Origin: Hypericum androsaemum
Lineage: Eukaryota; Streptophyta; Magnoliopsida; Malpighiales; Hypericaceae
DNA: 64,000 nt
Assembly (NCBI GenBank): GCA_963995505.1
Contig: OZ023181.1
Location: 11,838,221 to 11,902,220 of the forward strand
Direction of reading: 5' to 3'
Each line of letters starts with the position of its first letter. Position 1 is the first letter of the stretch. Below the pieces are notes generated by a model, which had not been told where the DNA came from, made no database searches, and saw nothing but the letters and a program-made list of their open reading frames with translations. The translations under genes and the position numbers were made by a program. Positions 12,901-25,905 of this stretch are shown here, one piece after another.

Positions 12901-15900
12901 GGAAAGATAAGGCAAGATAAGGCAAGAAAAGTTAAGATAACGCAAGATGGGGCAACAAAAGGGAAGGAAAGGATAGAAAAGAAAAGAAAATGAAAGGTAA
13001 GGCAAGAAAAGGCAAGATAAGGCAAGAAAATGAAAGAAAATGCAAGGAAAAGGCAAGAAAAGGAAAGTTAAGGAAATAAAAGGCATGGAAAAGGCATGGA
13101 AAAGGCATGGAAAGGCAAGGAAAAGGTAAGAAAAGGCAAGGATAAGGCAAGATAAGGCAAGATAGGGTAAGAAAAGGCATGAAAAGGCAAGATAAGGCAA
13201 GATAAGGGAAGGAAAAGATAAGAAAAGTCAAGAAAAGGATCGAGAAGGGGTGAAAAGGAATGAAAAGGCAAGAATATGAAAGATAAGGCAAGAAAAAGAC
13301 ACGAAAAGGAAAAAAAAGGGAATAGAAGGCAAGAAAATGCAAGAAAAGGCAAGAAAAGGTGAGAAAAGGTAAGAAAAGGTAAGAAAAGGCAAGCAATGGT
13401 AAGAAAAGGAAAGAAAGCGATAGAAAGGGAATGATAAGGCAAGATCATGCAGGAGAAGGCAAGGAAACGGCAAGAAAAGTCAAGAAAAGGCAAGGAATAA
13501 GCAAGAAAAGTCAAGAAAGGGCAAGAAAAGGCATGGAAAAGGCATGAAAAGGCAAGAATAAGGCAAGATAAGGTTAGAAAAGGTAAGGAAAAGGTAAGAA
13601 AAGGCAAGAAAAGGCAAGAAAAAGGAAAGATAAGGTCAGATAAGGTAAGGAAAAGGTAAGAAAAGGCAAAAAAGGAAATATAAGGCAAGAAAAGGCAAGG
13701 AAAAGGCAAGAAAAGGCATAAAAAGGCTAGAAAAGGCAAGATAAGGCAAGAAAATGCATGGAAAATGCAAAAAAAAGGCATGATAAGGTAAGAAAAGGCA
13801 AAAAAGGAAAGATAAGGCAAGAAAAGGCAAGGAAAAGGCATGAAAAGGCAAGAAAAGGCAAGAATAAGGCAAGATAAGGTTAGAAAAGGTAAGGAAAAGG
13901 TAAGAAAAGGCAAGAAAAGGCAAGAAAAAGGCAAGATAAGGTCAGATAAGGTAAGGAAAAGGTAAGAAAAGGCAAAAAAGGAAATATAAGGCAAGAAAAG
14001 GCAAGGAAAAGGCAAGAAAAGGCATAAAAAGGCAAGAAAAGGCAAGAAAAGGCAAGATAAGGCAAGAAAATGCATGGAAAAGGCAAGAAAAAGCAAGAAA
14101 AAGGCATGATAAGGTAAGAAAAGGCAAAAAAGGAAAGATAAGGCAAGAAAAGGCAAGGAAAAGGCATGAAAAGGCAAGAAAAAGCAAGAAAAGGCATGAA
14201 AAGGTTAGAAAAGGCAAGATAAGACAAGAAAAGGAATGAAAAGGAAAGAAAAGGCAAGATAAGGCAAGAAAAGGAAAGAAAAAGCAAGGAAAAGGCAAGA
14301 AAAGGCAAGAAAAGGCAAGATAAGGAAAGAAAAGGCATGGAAAAGGCATGAATAAGCAAGGAAAAGGTAAGAAAAGGCAAGAAAAGGCAAGAAAAGGAAT
14401 GAAAAGGCAAGGAAAGGCATGAAAATACAAGAAAAGGCAAGGAAAGGCATGAAAAGGCATGAAAAGGAAGGAAAAGGAATGAAAAGGACAGAAAAGGAAA
14501 GATAAGGCAAGAAAAGGCGATAAAAGGAAAGGAAAAGACAAGAAAAAGGCAAGAAAAGGAAAGAAAAGGCAAGAAAAGGCATCAAAAGGCAAGAAAAGGT
14601 AAGATAAGTCAAGAAAAGGCAAGAAAAGGAAAGAAAAGCCAAGATAAGGCAAGAAAAGGCAAGAACAGGAAAGAAAAAGAAAGATAAGGCAAGATTAGGT
14701 AAGAAAGGCAAGGAAAAGGAAAGAAAAGGCAAAGAATAGCAAGAAAAGGAAAGAAAAGGAAAGAAAAGGCAAGGAAAAGGCAAGAAAGGCAGGAAAAGGT
14801 AAGAAAAGGCAAGAAAAGGAATGAAAAGGAAAGAAAAAAAAAGTTAAGTCAAGAAAAGGCAAGAAAAGGCAAGGAAAAGGCAAAAAAGGAAAGGAAAAGG
14901 CAAGAAAAGGCATGGAAAAAGCAAGAAAATGCAAGAATAGGAAAGATAAGGCAAGAAAAGGCATGAAAAGGCAAGAAAAGGACAAATAAGTTAAGAAAAG
15001 GCAAGCAAAGGCAAGAAAAGGAAAGAAAAGACAAGAAAAGGCAAGAAAAGGCAAGCAAAGGCAAGAAAAGGAAAGAAAAGGCAAGGAAAAGGAAACAAAA
15101 GGCAAGAAAAGGAAACAAAAGGCATGGAAAAGGCAAGACAAGGCAAGAAAAGGCATGAAAAGGCAAGAAAAGGCATGAAAAGGCAAGAAAAGGAAAGAAA
15201 AGGTAAGGAAAAGGCAAGATAAGGCAAGGAAAGGAAAGAAAAGGCAAGGAAAAGACAAGGAAAAGGCTTGGAAAAGGCAGGAAAAGGAAAGAAAAGGCAA
15301 GTAAAGGAAAAAAAGGCATGGAAAAGCCATGAAAAGACAAGGAAAAGGCAAGAAAAAGAAAGAAAAGGCAAGGAAAAGGCGAGAAAAGGAAAGAAAAGGC
15401 GAGAAAAGGCAAGAAAAGCCAAGAAAAGGCAAGGGAAAGCATGAAAAGGCAAGAAAAGGCATGAAAAGGCAAGAAAAGGAATGAAAAGGCAAGAAAAGCC
15501 AAGGAAAGGCAAGATAAGGAAAGATAAGCATGGAAAAGGCATGAAAAGGCAGGGAAAAGGCAAGAAAAGGTAAGAAAAGGCAAGGAAAAGGTAAGAAAAG
15601 GCAAGAAAAGGCAAGAAAAGGAATGAAAAGGCAAGCAAAGGCATGAAAAGGCAAGAAAAGGCAAAGAAAGGCATGAAAAGGCATGGAAAGGCATGAAAAG
15701 GTAAGAAAAGCCAAGGAAAGGCAAGATAAGGAAAGAAAAGCATTGAAAAGGCATGAAAAGGCAGGGTAAAGGCAAGAAAAGGTAAGAAAAGGGAAGAAAA
15801 AGGCAAGAAAAGGCATGAAGAGGCAAGAAAATGAATGAAAAGGCAAAGAAAGGCATGAAAAGGTAAGAAAAGGCAAGAAAATGAATGAAAAGGAAAGAAA

Positions 15901-18900
15901 ATGCAAGATAAGGCAAGAAAAGGAGAGAAAAGGCAAGAAAAGGTAAGATAAGGCAATAAAAGGCAAGGAAAAGGCACGGAAAGGCAAGAAAAGGAAAGAA
16001 AGGCAAGAAAGGGAATGAAAAGGCGAGAAAATGTAAGAAAAGGAATGAAAATGTAAGAAAAGGCAAGATAAGGCAAGATCAGGTAGGAAAAGGCAAGGAA
16101 AAGGCAAGAAAAGGCAAGGAATAGGCAAGAAAAGGAAAGAAAAGGAAAGGAAAGGCAAGAAAAGGCATGGAAAAGGCATGAAAATGCAAGAAAAAGGCAT
16201 GATGAGGTAAGAAAAGGCAAGAAAAGGAAAGAAAAGGCATGAAAAGGTAAGCAAAGGCATAAAAAGGCAAGAAAAGGCATGAAAAGGTAAGAAAAGGCTA
16301 GATAAGGCAAGAAAATGAATGAAAGGAAAGAAAAAGAATGATAATGCAAGATAAGGCAAGAAAAGGCAAGGTAAGGCAAGAAAATGCAAGGAAAAGGTAA
16401 GATAAGGCAAGAAAAAGCACGATATGGTAATAAAAGGCAAGGAAAAGGTAGGAAAAGGCAAGAAAAGACATAGAAAAGGCAAAAAAAGGCAAGAAAAGGA
16501 AACATAAGGCTTGAAAATGCAAGAAAAGGGAAGAAAGGGCCAAGAAAAGGCAAGAAAAGGTAATATAAGGAAAGAAAAGGAATGGAAAATAAAAGAAAAG
16601 GCAAGATAAGGCAAAATAGGGCAAGAAAAGGGAAGGAAAGGCAAGGAAAAGGCATGAAAAGGCAAGAAAAGGCATGAAAAGGTAAGAAAAGGCAAGAAAA
16701 AGCAAGAAAAGGGCATGATAAGGTAAGAAAAGGAAAAAAAAGGCAAGAAAAGGCAAGGAAAAGGAAAGAAAAGGAAAGAAAAAGAAAGATAACGCAAGAA
16801 AAGGCAAGAAAAGGAAAGAAAAGGTAAGAAAAGGTAAGTAAGGCAAGATAAGGCAAGAAAAGGAAAGAAAAAGAAAGATAAGGCAAGGTAAGGCAAGAAA
16901 AGGAATGAAAAGGAAAGATAAGGCAAGAAATGGAATGAAAAGGAAAGAAAAAGAAAGATAAGGCAAGAAAAGGCAAGGTAAGGCAAGAAAAGGTAAAAAA
17001 AGGCATAAAAAGGAAGAAAAGGCAGGATAAGGCAAGCAAAGGAATGAAAAGGAAAGAAAAAGAAAGATAAGGCAAGATAAGGCAAGGTAAGGCAAGAAAA
17101 GGCAAGGAAAAGGAAAGATAAGGCAAGGAAAAGGCAGGAAAAGGAAAGAAAAGGCATGGAAAAGGCAAGAAAAGGAAAGATAAGGTAAGGAAAATGAAAG
17201 AAAAGGTTAGGAAAATGAAAGAAAAGGCAAGATATGGCAAGAAAAGGAAAGAAAAGGCAAGGAAAATGAAAGATAAGGCAAGATAGGGCAAGAAAATGGA
17301 AGGAAAGGGAAGAAACAAAAGAAAATGAATGGTAAGGCAAGATAAGGCAAGAAAATGAAAGAAAAGGCAAGGAAAAGGCAAGAAAAGGCAAGTTAAGGAA
17401 TGAAAAGACATGGAAAAGGCATGAAAAGGCAAGGAAATGGAAAGAAAAGGTAAGAAAAGGCAAGGAAAAGGAAAGAAAAGGCAAGATAAGGAAAGGAAAA
17501 GGCATGAAAAGGCAAGATGAGGCAAGAAAAGGCAAGAAAAGGAAAGAAAAGGAAACATAAGGCAAGATAAGGCAAGAAAAGGCAAGGAAAAGATAAGAAA
17601 AGGCAAGAAAAGGAAAGAAAAGGAATGAAAAGGCAAGAAAAGACAAGAAAAGGCAAGATAAGGCAAGAAAAGGAAAGAAAAGGGAAGATAAGGCAAGAAA
17701 AGGAAAGATTAGGCAGGAAAAGGCTTGGAAAAGGATAGGAATAAGTAAGAAAAGGCATGAAAGGGAAAGAAAAGGCAAGAAAAGGCATGGAAGAGGCATA
17801 AAAAGGGAAGAAAATGAAAGAAAGGGCAAAAAAATTAATGATAAGGAACGATAAGGCAAGAAATGGTAAGAAAATGGCAAGAAAAGGCATAAAAATGCAA
17901 GAAAAGGCATGAAAAGGTAAGAAAAGGCTATATAAAGCAAGAAAAGGAATGAAAGGAAAGAAAAAGAATGATAATGCAAGATAAGGCAAGGTAAGGCAAG
18001 AAAATGCAAGGAAAAGGTAAGATAAGGCAGGAAAAAGCAAGATATGGTAAGAAAAGGCAAGGAAAAGGCAAGAAAAGACATGGAAAAGGCAAAAAAAGGC
18101 AAGAAAAGGAAAGATAAGGCATGAAAATGCAAGAAAAGGGAAGAAAGGGCCAGGAAAAGGCAAGAAAAGGTAATTTGAGGAAAGAAAAGGAAAGGCAAAA
18201 TAAAAGAAAAGGCAAGTTAAGGCAAAATAGGGCAAGAAAAGGGAAGGAAAGGCAAGAAAAGAAAAGAAAATGAAAGGTAAGGCAAGAATAGGCAAGATAA
18301 GGTAAGAAAATGAAAGAACATGCAAGAAAAAGGCAAGTTAATTTAAGAAAAAGCATGGAAAAAGCATGAAAAGGCAAGGAAAAGGCAAGAAAAGGTAAGA
18401 AACAGGCAAGGAAAAGGCAAGAAAAGGCAAGGAAATGGCATGAAAAGGCAAGATAAGGCAAGAAAAGAGAAGAAAAGGAAAGAAAAGAAAAGATAAGGTA
18501 AGATAAGGCAAGAAAAGGCAAGGAAAAGACAAGAAAAGGCAAGGAAAGGAAAGATAAGGCAAGAAAAAGGCAAGAAAAGGCAAGAAAAGTCGAGAAACGG
18601 AAAAAAAGGCAAGAAAAGGCAAGAAATAGAAAGAAAAGGAAAGATAAGGCAAGAAATGGCAAGATCATGCAGGAAAAGGCAAGAAAAGGCAAGGAATAAG
18701 CAAGAAAAATTCAAGAAAAGGCATGGAAAAGGCATGAAAAGGCAAGAAAAAGGTAAGAGAAGGTCAGAAAAGGCAAGGAAAAGGCAAGAAAAGGCAAAAA
18801 AGAAAGAAAAGGCAAGAAAAGGCAAGGAAAAGGCAAGAAAAGGCATAAAAGGCAAGGAAAAGGAAAGAAAAGGCAAGGAAAAGGAATGAAAAGGTAAGAA

Positions 18901-20401
18901 AAGGCATGAAAAGGTAAGAAAAGGCAAGATAAGGCAAGAAAAGGAAAGAAAAAGAAAGATAAGGCAAGATATGGCAAGAAAAGGCAAGGTAAGGCAAGAA
19001 AAGGAATGAAAATGTAAGAAAAGGCAAGATAAGACAAGAAAAGGAATGAAAAGGAAAGAAAAAGAAAGATAAGGCAAGATAATGCAAGAAAAGGCAAGAA
19101 AATGTAAGAAAAGGCATAAAAAGGAAGAAAATGCAAGATAAGGCAAGAAAAGGAATGATAAGGCAAGAAAATGCAAGATTCGGTAGGAAAAGGCAAGGAA
19201 AAGGATAGGAATAAGCAAGAAAAGGCATGAAAGGGAAAGAAAAGGAAAGAAAAGGCATGGAAAAAGGGATAAAAAGGAAGAAAATGCAAGATAAGGCAAG
19301 AAAAGGAATGAAAAGGGAAGAAAAAGAAAGATAAGGCAAGGTAAGGCAAGGAAAAGGAAAGATAAGGCAAGGAAAAGGCAGGAAAAGGCAAGAAAAGGCA
19401 TGGAAAAGGCATGAAAAGGCAAGAAAAGGAAAGATAAGGTAAGGAAAATGAAAAAAAAGGCCAGGAAAATGAAAGAAAAGGCAATATAAGGCAAGAAAAG
19501 GAAAGAAAAGGCAAGGAAAATGAAAGAAAAGGCAAAAAAAGGCAAGATAAGGCAAGATAGGGCTAGAAAAAGGAAGGAAATGCAAGAAACAAAAGAAAAT
19601 GAATGATAAGGCAAGATAAAGAAAGAAAATGAAAGAAAAGGCAAGGAAAAGGCAAGAAAAGGCAAGTTAAGGAAAGAAAAGGCATGGAAAAGGCATGAAA
19701 AGGCAAGGAAAAGGCAAGAAAAGGTAAGAAAAGGCAAGGAAAAGGAAAGAAAAGGCAAGATAAGGCAAAGAAAAGGCATGAAAAGGCAAGATGAGGCAAG
19801 AAAAGGCAAGAAAAGGAAAGAAAAGGAAACATAAGGCAAGATAAGGCAAGTAAAAGATAAGAAAAGGAAAGAAAAGGAAAGATAAGGCAAGAAAAGGCAA
19901 GATTAGGTAGGAAAAGGCAAGGAAAAGGATAGGAATAAGCAAGAAAAGGCATGAAAGGGAAAGAAAAGGAAAGAAAAGGCATGGAAAAAGGGATAAAAAG
20001 GGAAGAAAATGAAAGAAAAGGCAAAAAATGGAAAGATAAGGAATGATAAGGCAAGAAATGGTTAAAAAATGGCAAGAAAAGGCATAAAAATGCAAGAAAA
20101 GGCAAGAAAATGAATGAAAAGGTAAGAAAAGGCAAGATAAGGCAAGAAAAGGAAAGAAAAGGAAAGATAAGGCAAGAAAAGGCATAAAAAGGCAAGAAAA
20201 GGCATGAAAAGGTAGGAAAAGGCAAGATAAGGAATGAAAGAGGCAAGATAAGGTAAGAAAATGAAAGAAAGGGAAAGAAAATGAAAGATAAGGCAAGGAA
20301 AAGATAAGAAAAGGTAAGAAAAGGAATGAAAAGGCCAGAAAAGGAAAGAAAAGGCAAGAAAAGGAAAGATAAGGCAAGAAAAAGGCACAAAAAGGCAAGA
20401 T
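6990..20401 (+). repeat. Macro-unit copy 1 (13,412 bp)
   Basis: This segment is followed directly by a near-identical copy. Matching starts at 6,990 and 20,402, just before the rare GGAAATTTAAGG marker (TTT at 7,008 and 20,420, exactly 13,412 apart). Marker spacing stays at 13,412 up to about 11,840. Internal landmarks are GATCGAGAAGG at 7,966, 10,139 and 13,238, and GATCATGCAGG at 8,181, 10,323, 13,443 and 18,663. Those internal recurrences show that the unit was itself assembled from smaller related modules of about 2.2-5 kb before it was duplicated. The right end abuts copy 2 through the shared octamer AAGGCAAG. Confidence 0.9.
9436..9495 (+). repeat. Tandem 30-bp trimer repeat (x2), copy 1
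   Basis: Two identical 30-bp units start at 9,436 and 9,466, each one GGTAAGAAAA monomer plus two variants, next to a truncated monomer (CAATAGGTAAG). The same structure is conserved in macro-unit copy 2 at 22,848-22,907, so it predates the macro-duplication. Confidence 0.85.
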
Positions 20402-22847
20402 AAGGCAAGGAAAAGGAAATTTAAGGCAAGATAAGGCAAGAAAAAGCAAGAAAAGGCAAGATAAGGTAAGATAGGGCAAGAAAAGGGAAGGAAAGGCAAG
20501 AAAATGAAAGGTAAGGCAAGAAAAGGCAAGATAAGGCAAGAAAAGGCAGGAAAAGGCAGGAAAAGGCAGTAAAAGGCATGGAAAAGGCAAGAAAAGGCAA
20601 GAATATGAAAGATAAGGCAAGAAAAGGCATGAAAAGGCAAGAAAAGGGAAGAAAGGGAAAGGAAAAGGCAAGAAAAGGCAATATAAGGAAAGAAAAGGCA
20701 AGGAAAAGGTAGGAAAAGGCAAGAATAGGCAAGAATAGGAAAGAAAGATATGGCAAGAAAAGGCATGAAAAGGCAAGAAAAGGCAAGAAAGGGAAAGGAA
20801 AAGGCAAGAAAAGGCAATATAAGGAAAGAAAAGGCAAGGAAATGGAAAGATAAGGTAAGATAAGGCAAGAAAAGGCAAGATAAGGGAAGATAGGGCAAGA
20901 AAAGGGAAGGAAATGCAAGAAAAGAAAAGAAAATGAAAGGTAAGGCAAGATAAGGCAAGAAAATGAAAGAAAAGGCAGGAAAAGGCAAGGAAAAGGCAGG
21001 AAAAGGCAAGAAAAGGCATGGAAAAGGCAAGAAAATGAAAGAATAGGAAAGATAGGGCAAGCAAAGGCATGAAAAGGCAAGAAAGGGAAGAAAGGGCAAG
21101 GAAAAGGCAAGAAAAGAAAAGAAAAGGAAAGGCAAGAAAAGAAAAGAAAATGAAAGGTAAGACAAGAAAAGGCAAGATAAGGCAAGAAAATGAAAGAACA
21201 CGCAAGGAAAAGGCAAGAAAAGGTAAGTTAAGGAAAGAAAAGGCATGGAAAAGGCATGAAAAGGCAAGGAAAAGGCAAGAAAAGGCAAGGATAAGGCAAG
21301 ATAAGGCAAGGAAAAGGCATGAAAAGGCAAGATAAGGTAAGATAAGGGAAGGAAAAGATAAGAAAAGTCAAGAAAAGGATCGAGAAGGGGAGAAAAGGAA
21401 TGAAAATGAAAGAAAAGGCAAGAAAATGAAAGATAAGGCAAGAAAAACACATGAAAAGGCAAAAAAAGGGAATAGAAGGCAAGAAAATGCAAGAAAAGGC
21501 AAGCAAAGGCGAGAAAAGTTAAGAAAAGGTAAGAAAAGGCAAGCAAAGGCAAGAAAAGGAAAGAAAGGGATAGAAAGGGAATGATAAGGCAAGATCATGC
21601 AGGAGAAGGCAAGGAAACGGCAAGAAAAGTCAAAAAAAGGCAAGGAATAAGCAAGAAAAGTCAAGAAAGGGCAAGAAAGGGCATGGAAAAGGCATGAAAA
21701 GGCAAGAAAAGGCAAGAAAAAGGCAAGATAAGGTCAGAAAAGGTAAGGAAAAGGTAAGAAAAGGCAAGAAAAGGCAAGAAAAAGGCAAGATAAGGTCAGG
21801 TAAGGTAAGGAAAAGGTAAGAAAAAGGCAAGAAAAGGCATAAAAAGGCAAGAAAAGGCATGAAACAGTAAGAGAAGGCAAGATAAGGTAAGAAAATGCAT
21901 GGAAAACGCATGAAAAGGCAAGAAAAAGTAAGAAAAAGGCATGATAAGGTAAGAAAAGGCAAAAAAAGGAAAGATAAGGCAAGAAAAGGCATAAAAAGGC
22001 AAGAAAAAGCAAGAAAAGGCATGAAAAGGTTAGAAAAGGCAAGATAAGATAAGAAAAGTATTGAAAATGAAAGAAAAGGCAAGATTAGGCAAGATAAGGT
22101 AAGAAAATGGAAGGAAAGGCAAGAAAAGAAAAGAAAATGAAATATGAGGTAAGATAGGGAAAGAAAAGGTATGAAAAGGCAAGGAAAATGCAAGAAAAGG
22201 CAAGATAAGGAAAGAAAAGGAAAGAAAAGACAAGGAAAAGGCATGCAAGGACAAGAAAAGGAAAGATAAGGCAAGAAAATGTAAGAAAATGCAAGGAAAA
22301 GGAATGAAAAGGCAAGATAAGGAAAGAAAAGGCAGGAAAAGGCAAGAAAATGCAAGATAAGGTAAGAAAAGGCAAGATAAGGTAAGAAAGGGCAAGATAA
22401 GGAAAGAAAAGGCATGAAAAGGCAAGAAAATGAAAGAAAGGGTAAGATAAGATAAGGCAAGAAATGGCAAGATAAGATAAGGCAAGAAAAGGAAAGACAA
22501 GGCAATGAAAAGGAAGGAAAATACAAGAAAAGGAAAGAAAAGACAAGAAAAGGACAGATAAGTCAAGAAAAGGCAAGAAAAGGAAAGAAAAGTTAAGATA
22601 AGGCAAAAAAAGCAAGCAAAGGCAAGAAAATGAAAGATAAGGTAAGAAAAGGCAAGGAAAATTAAGGAAAATGCAAGAAAAGGAAAGAAAAGGCGAGAAA
22701 ATGTAACAAAAGGAAAAAAAGGCAAGAAAAGGCAAGAAAAGGTAAGAAAAGGCAAGATAAGGCAAGAACAGGAAAGAAAAAGTAAGATAAGGCAAGAAGA
22801 GGTAAGATCAGGCAGGAAAGGCAAGGAAAATGCAAGAAAAGGCAATA

Positions 22848-22907
22848 GGTAAGAAAATGGAAGAAAAGGAAAGAAAAGGTAAGAAAATGGAAGAAAAGGA
22901 AAGAAAA
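22848..22907 (+). repeat. Tandem 30-bp trimer repeat (x2), copy 2
   Basis: Counterpart of the 9,436-9,495 pair, exactly 13,412 bp away, with units starting at 22,848 and 22,878 and the same truncated monomer just upstream. Confidence 0.85.
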
Positions 22908-25462
22908 GGTAAGAAAAGGCAAGGAAAAGGCATGAAAAGGTAAGAAAAGGCAAGATAAGGCAAGAAAATGAATGAAAAGGAAAGAAAAAGAAAGATAAGG
23001 CAAGAAAAGACAAGAAAAGGCAAGGAAAAGGTAAGATAAGGCAAGAAAAGGCAGGAAAAAGCAAGAAAAGGCATGGAAAAGGCAAGAAACGGCAAGAATA
23101 GGAAAGATACGGCAAGAAAAGGCATGAAAAGGAAAGAAAAGGGAAGCAAGGGCAAGGAAAAGGAAAGAAAAGGCAATATAAGGAAAGAAAAGGCAAGGAA
23201 AAGGAAATATAACGCAAGAAAAGGCAAGATAACGTAAGATAGGGTAAGAAAAGGGAAGGAAAGGCAAGAAAAGAAAAGAAAATGAAAGGTAAGGCAAGAA
23301 AAGGCAAGATAAGGCAAGAAAATGAAAGGAAAGGCAAGGAAAAGGCAAGAAAAGGCAAGTTAAGGAAAGGAAAGGCATGGAAAAGGCATGAAAAGTAAAG
23401 GAAAAGGCAAGAAAAGGTAAGAAAAGGCAAGGATAAGGCAAGATAAGGCAAGATAAGGCAAGGAAAAGGCATGAAAAGGCAAGATAAGGCAAGAAATGGT
23501 AAGAAAATGAAAGATAAGGCAAGGAAAAGACACGAAAAAGTCAAGAAAAGGATCGAGAAGGGAAGAAAAGGCATGAAAAGGCAAGAAAAGGAAAGACAAG
23601 GCTAGAAAAAGGCACGAAAAGGCAAAAAGGGAATAAAAGGCAAAAAAAATGCAAGAAAAGGGAAGAAAAGGTAAGAAAAGGCTGGAAAAGGCAAGATAAA
23701 GCAAGAAAAGGAAAGAAAGGGAAAGATAAGGCAAGATCATGCAGGAGAAGGCAAGCAAACGGCAAGAAAAGTCAAGAAAAGGCGAGGAATAAGCAAGAAA
23801 AGTCAAGAAAGGGAAAGAAAAGGCAAAAAAAGGCATGGAAAAGTCATGAAAAGGCAAGGAAAAGGTAAGATAAGGTCAGAAAAGGCAAGGAAAAGGCAAG
23901 AAAAGGCAAAAAAAATGGAAAGTTAAGGCAAGAAAAGGCAAGGAAAAGGCAAGAAAAGGCATGAAAAGGTAAGAAAAGGCAAGATAAGGCAAGAAAAGGC
24001 ATGAAAAGGCAAGAAAAAGTAAGAAAAATGCATGATAAGGTAAGAAAAGGTAAAAAATGAAAGATCAGGCAAGAAAAGGCAAGGAAAAGGCAAGAAAAAG
24101 CAAAAAAAGGCAAGAAAAGGTTAGAAAAGGCAAGATAAGGCAAGAAAAGGAATGAAAAAGAAAGAAAATGAAAGATAAGTCAAGAAAAGGCAAGGTAAGG
24201 AAAGAAAAGGCAAGAAAAGGTAGGGAAAAGGCAAGATAAGGTAAGAAAAGCCAAGGAATAGGTAAGAAAAGCCAAGGAATAGGCAGGAAAAGGAAAGAAA
24301 AGGCACTGGAAAGGCAAGAAAAGACAAGAAAAGGAAAGATAAGGAAAGAAAAGGCAAGGAAAATGAAAGAAAAAGCAAGATAAGGAAAGAAAATGCAAGA
24401 TTAGGAAAGACAAGGCAAGAAAACTGAAGGAAAGGCAAGAAAAGGAAAGAAAATGAAATATGAGGCAAGAAAAGGCAAGAAAAGGTAAGAAAAGGCAAGG
24501 AAAAGGCAAGATAAGGAAAGAAAAGGGAAGAAAAGGCAAGAAAAAGGCATGCAAAGACAAGAAAAGGAAAGATAAAGAAAGAATAGGTAAGAAAAGGGAA
24601 AGAAAAGGAAATAAAAGGCAAGAAAAGGCAAGGAAAAGGCAAGATAAGGCAAGAAAAGGCAAGATAAGGCAAGAAAGGGTAAGAGAAGGCAAGAAAAGGC
24701 ATGAAAAGGCAAGAAAAGGCAAGAAAAGGCAAGAAAAGGTAAGATAAGATAAGGCAAGAAAAGGCAAGATAAGATAAGGCAAGAAAAGGCAAGCAAAGGC
24801 AAGTAAAGGAAAGATAAGGCAAGAAAAGGCAAGGAAAAGGAAGGAAAAGGCAAGAAAAGGACAGATAAGTCAAGAAAAGGCAAGAAAAGGCAAGAAAATG
24901 AAATAATAGGAAAGAAAAGTTAAGATAAGGCAAGAAAAGGCAAGCAAAGTCAAGAAAAAGAAAGATAAGGCAATAAAAGGAAAGAAAAAGGCATGGAAAG
25001 GCAAGAAAAGGCATGGAAAGGCATGAAAAGGAAAGAAAATGCAAGGAAAAGGCAAGAAAAGGCAAGAAAAGGAAAGAAAAAACAAGGAAAAGGCAAGAAA
25101 AGGCAAGATAAGGAAAGAAAAGGCATGAAAAAGCAAGGAAAAGGTAAGAAAAGGTAAGAAAAGGCAAGAAAAAGGCAAGAAAAGGCAAGAAAAGGAATGA
25201 AAAGGCAAGGAAAGGCATGAAAAGACAAGAAAAGGGAAGGAAAGGCATGGAAAGGCATGAAAAGGCATGAAAAGGCAAGAAAAGGAATGAAAAGGACTGA
25301 AAAGGAAAGATAAGGCTAGATAAGGCAAGAAAAGGCGATAAAAGGCAAGGAAAAGATAAGAAAAAGGCAAGAAAAGGTAAGAAAAGGCATGAAAAGGCAA
25401 GAAAAGGTAAGATAAGGCAAGAAAAGGCAAGGAAAAGGCAAGAAAAGGCAAGAATAGGAAAG

Positions 25463-25905
25463 AAAAAGAAAGATAAGGCAAGATTAGGCAAGAAGAGGTA
25501 AGATCGGGCAGGAAAGGCAAGGAAAAGGAAAGAAAAGGCAAGAAAAGGCAAGGAAAAGGCAAGAAAAGGCATGAAAAGGTAAGAAAAGGCAAGATAAGGC
25601 AAGAAAAGGAATGAAAAGGAAAGAAAAAGAAAGATAAGTCAAGAAAAGGCAAGAAAAGGCAAGGAAAAGGAAAAATAAGGCAAGAAAAGGCAGGAAAAGG
25701 CAAGGAAAAGGCAAGAAAAGGCATGGAAAAAGCAAAAAAATGCAAGAATAGGAAAGATAAGGCAAGAAAAGGCATGAAAAGGCAAGAAAAGGAAAGATAA
25801 GTCAAGAAAAGGCAAGCAAAGGCAAGAAAAGGAAAGAAAAGGCAAGATAAGGAAGAAAAGGCAAGCAAAGGCAAGAAAAGGAAAGAGAAGGCAAGAAAAG
25901 GCAAG
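25463..25905 (+). repeat. 443-bp satellite segment present only in copy 2
   Basis: The copy 1/copy 2 offset jumps from 13,422 to 13,865 here. The equivalent point in copy 1 is near 12,041. The extra piece is ordinary satellite, includes the marker AAGATCGGGCAGG (about 25,500) and resembles material near 6,660-7,000 and 14,650-15,000. GGAAAGAAAA-type monomers flank both ends, which fits unequal exchange or slippage between similar monomers. Whether it was gained by copy 2 or lost from copy 1 cannot be decided here. Confidence 0.75.

Noticed and set aside
14695..18198. Stop-free - strand frame of 1,167 codons starting with ATG, with a 1,144-codon partner at 28,538-31,972
   Set aside because: The product is only rotated and mutated FSCLFLPFLA decapeptides, other frames overlap it with the same composition, and its ATG is a GGCATG monomer variant. 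No domain or non-repetitive segment is present.
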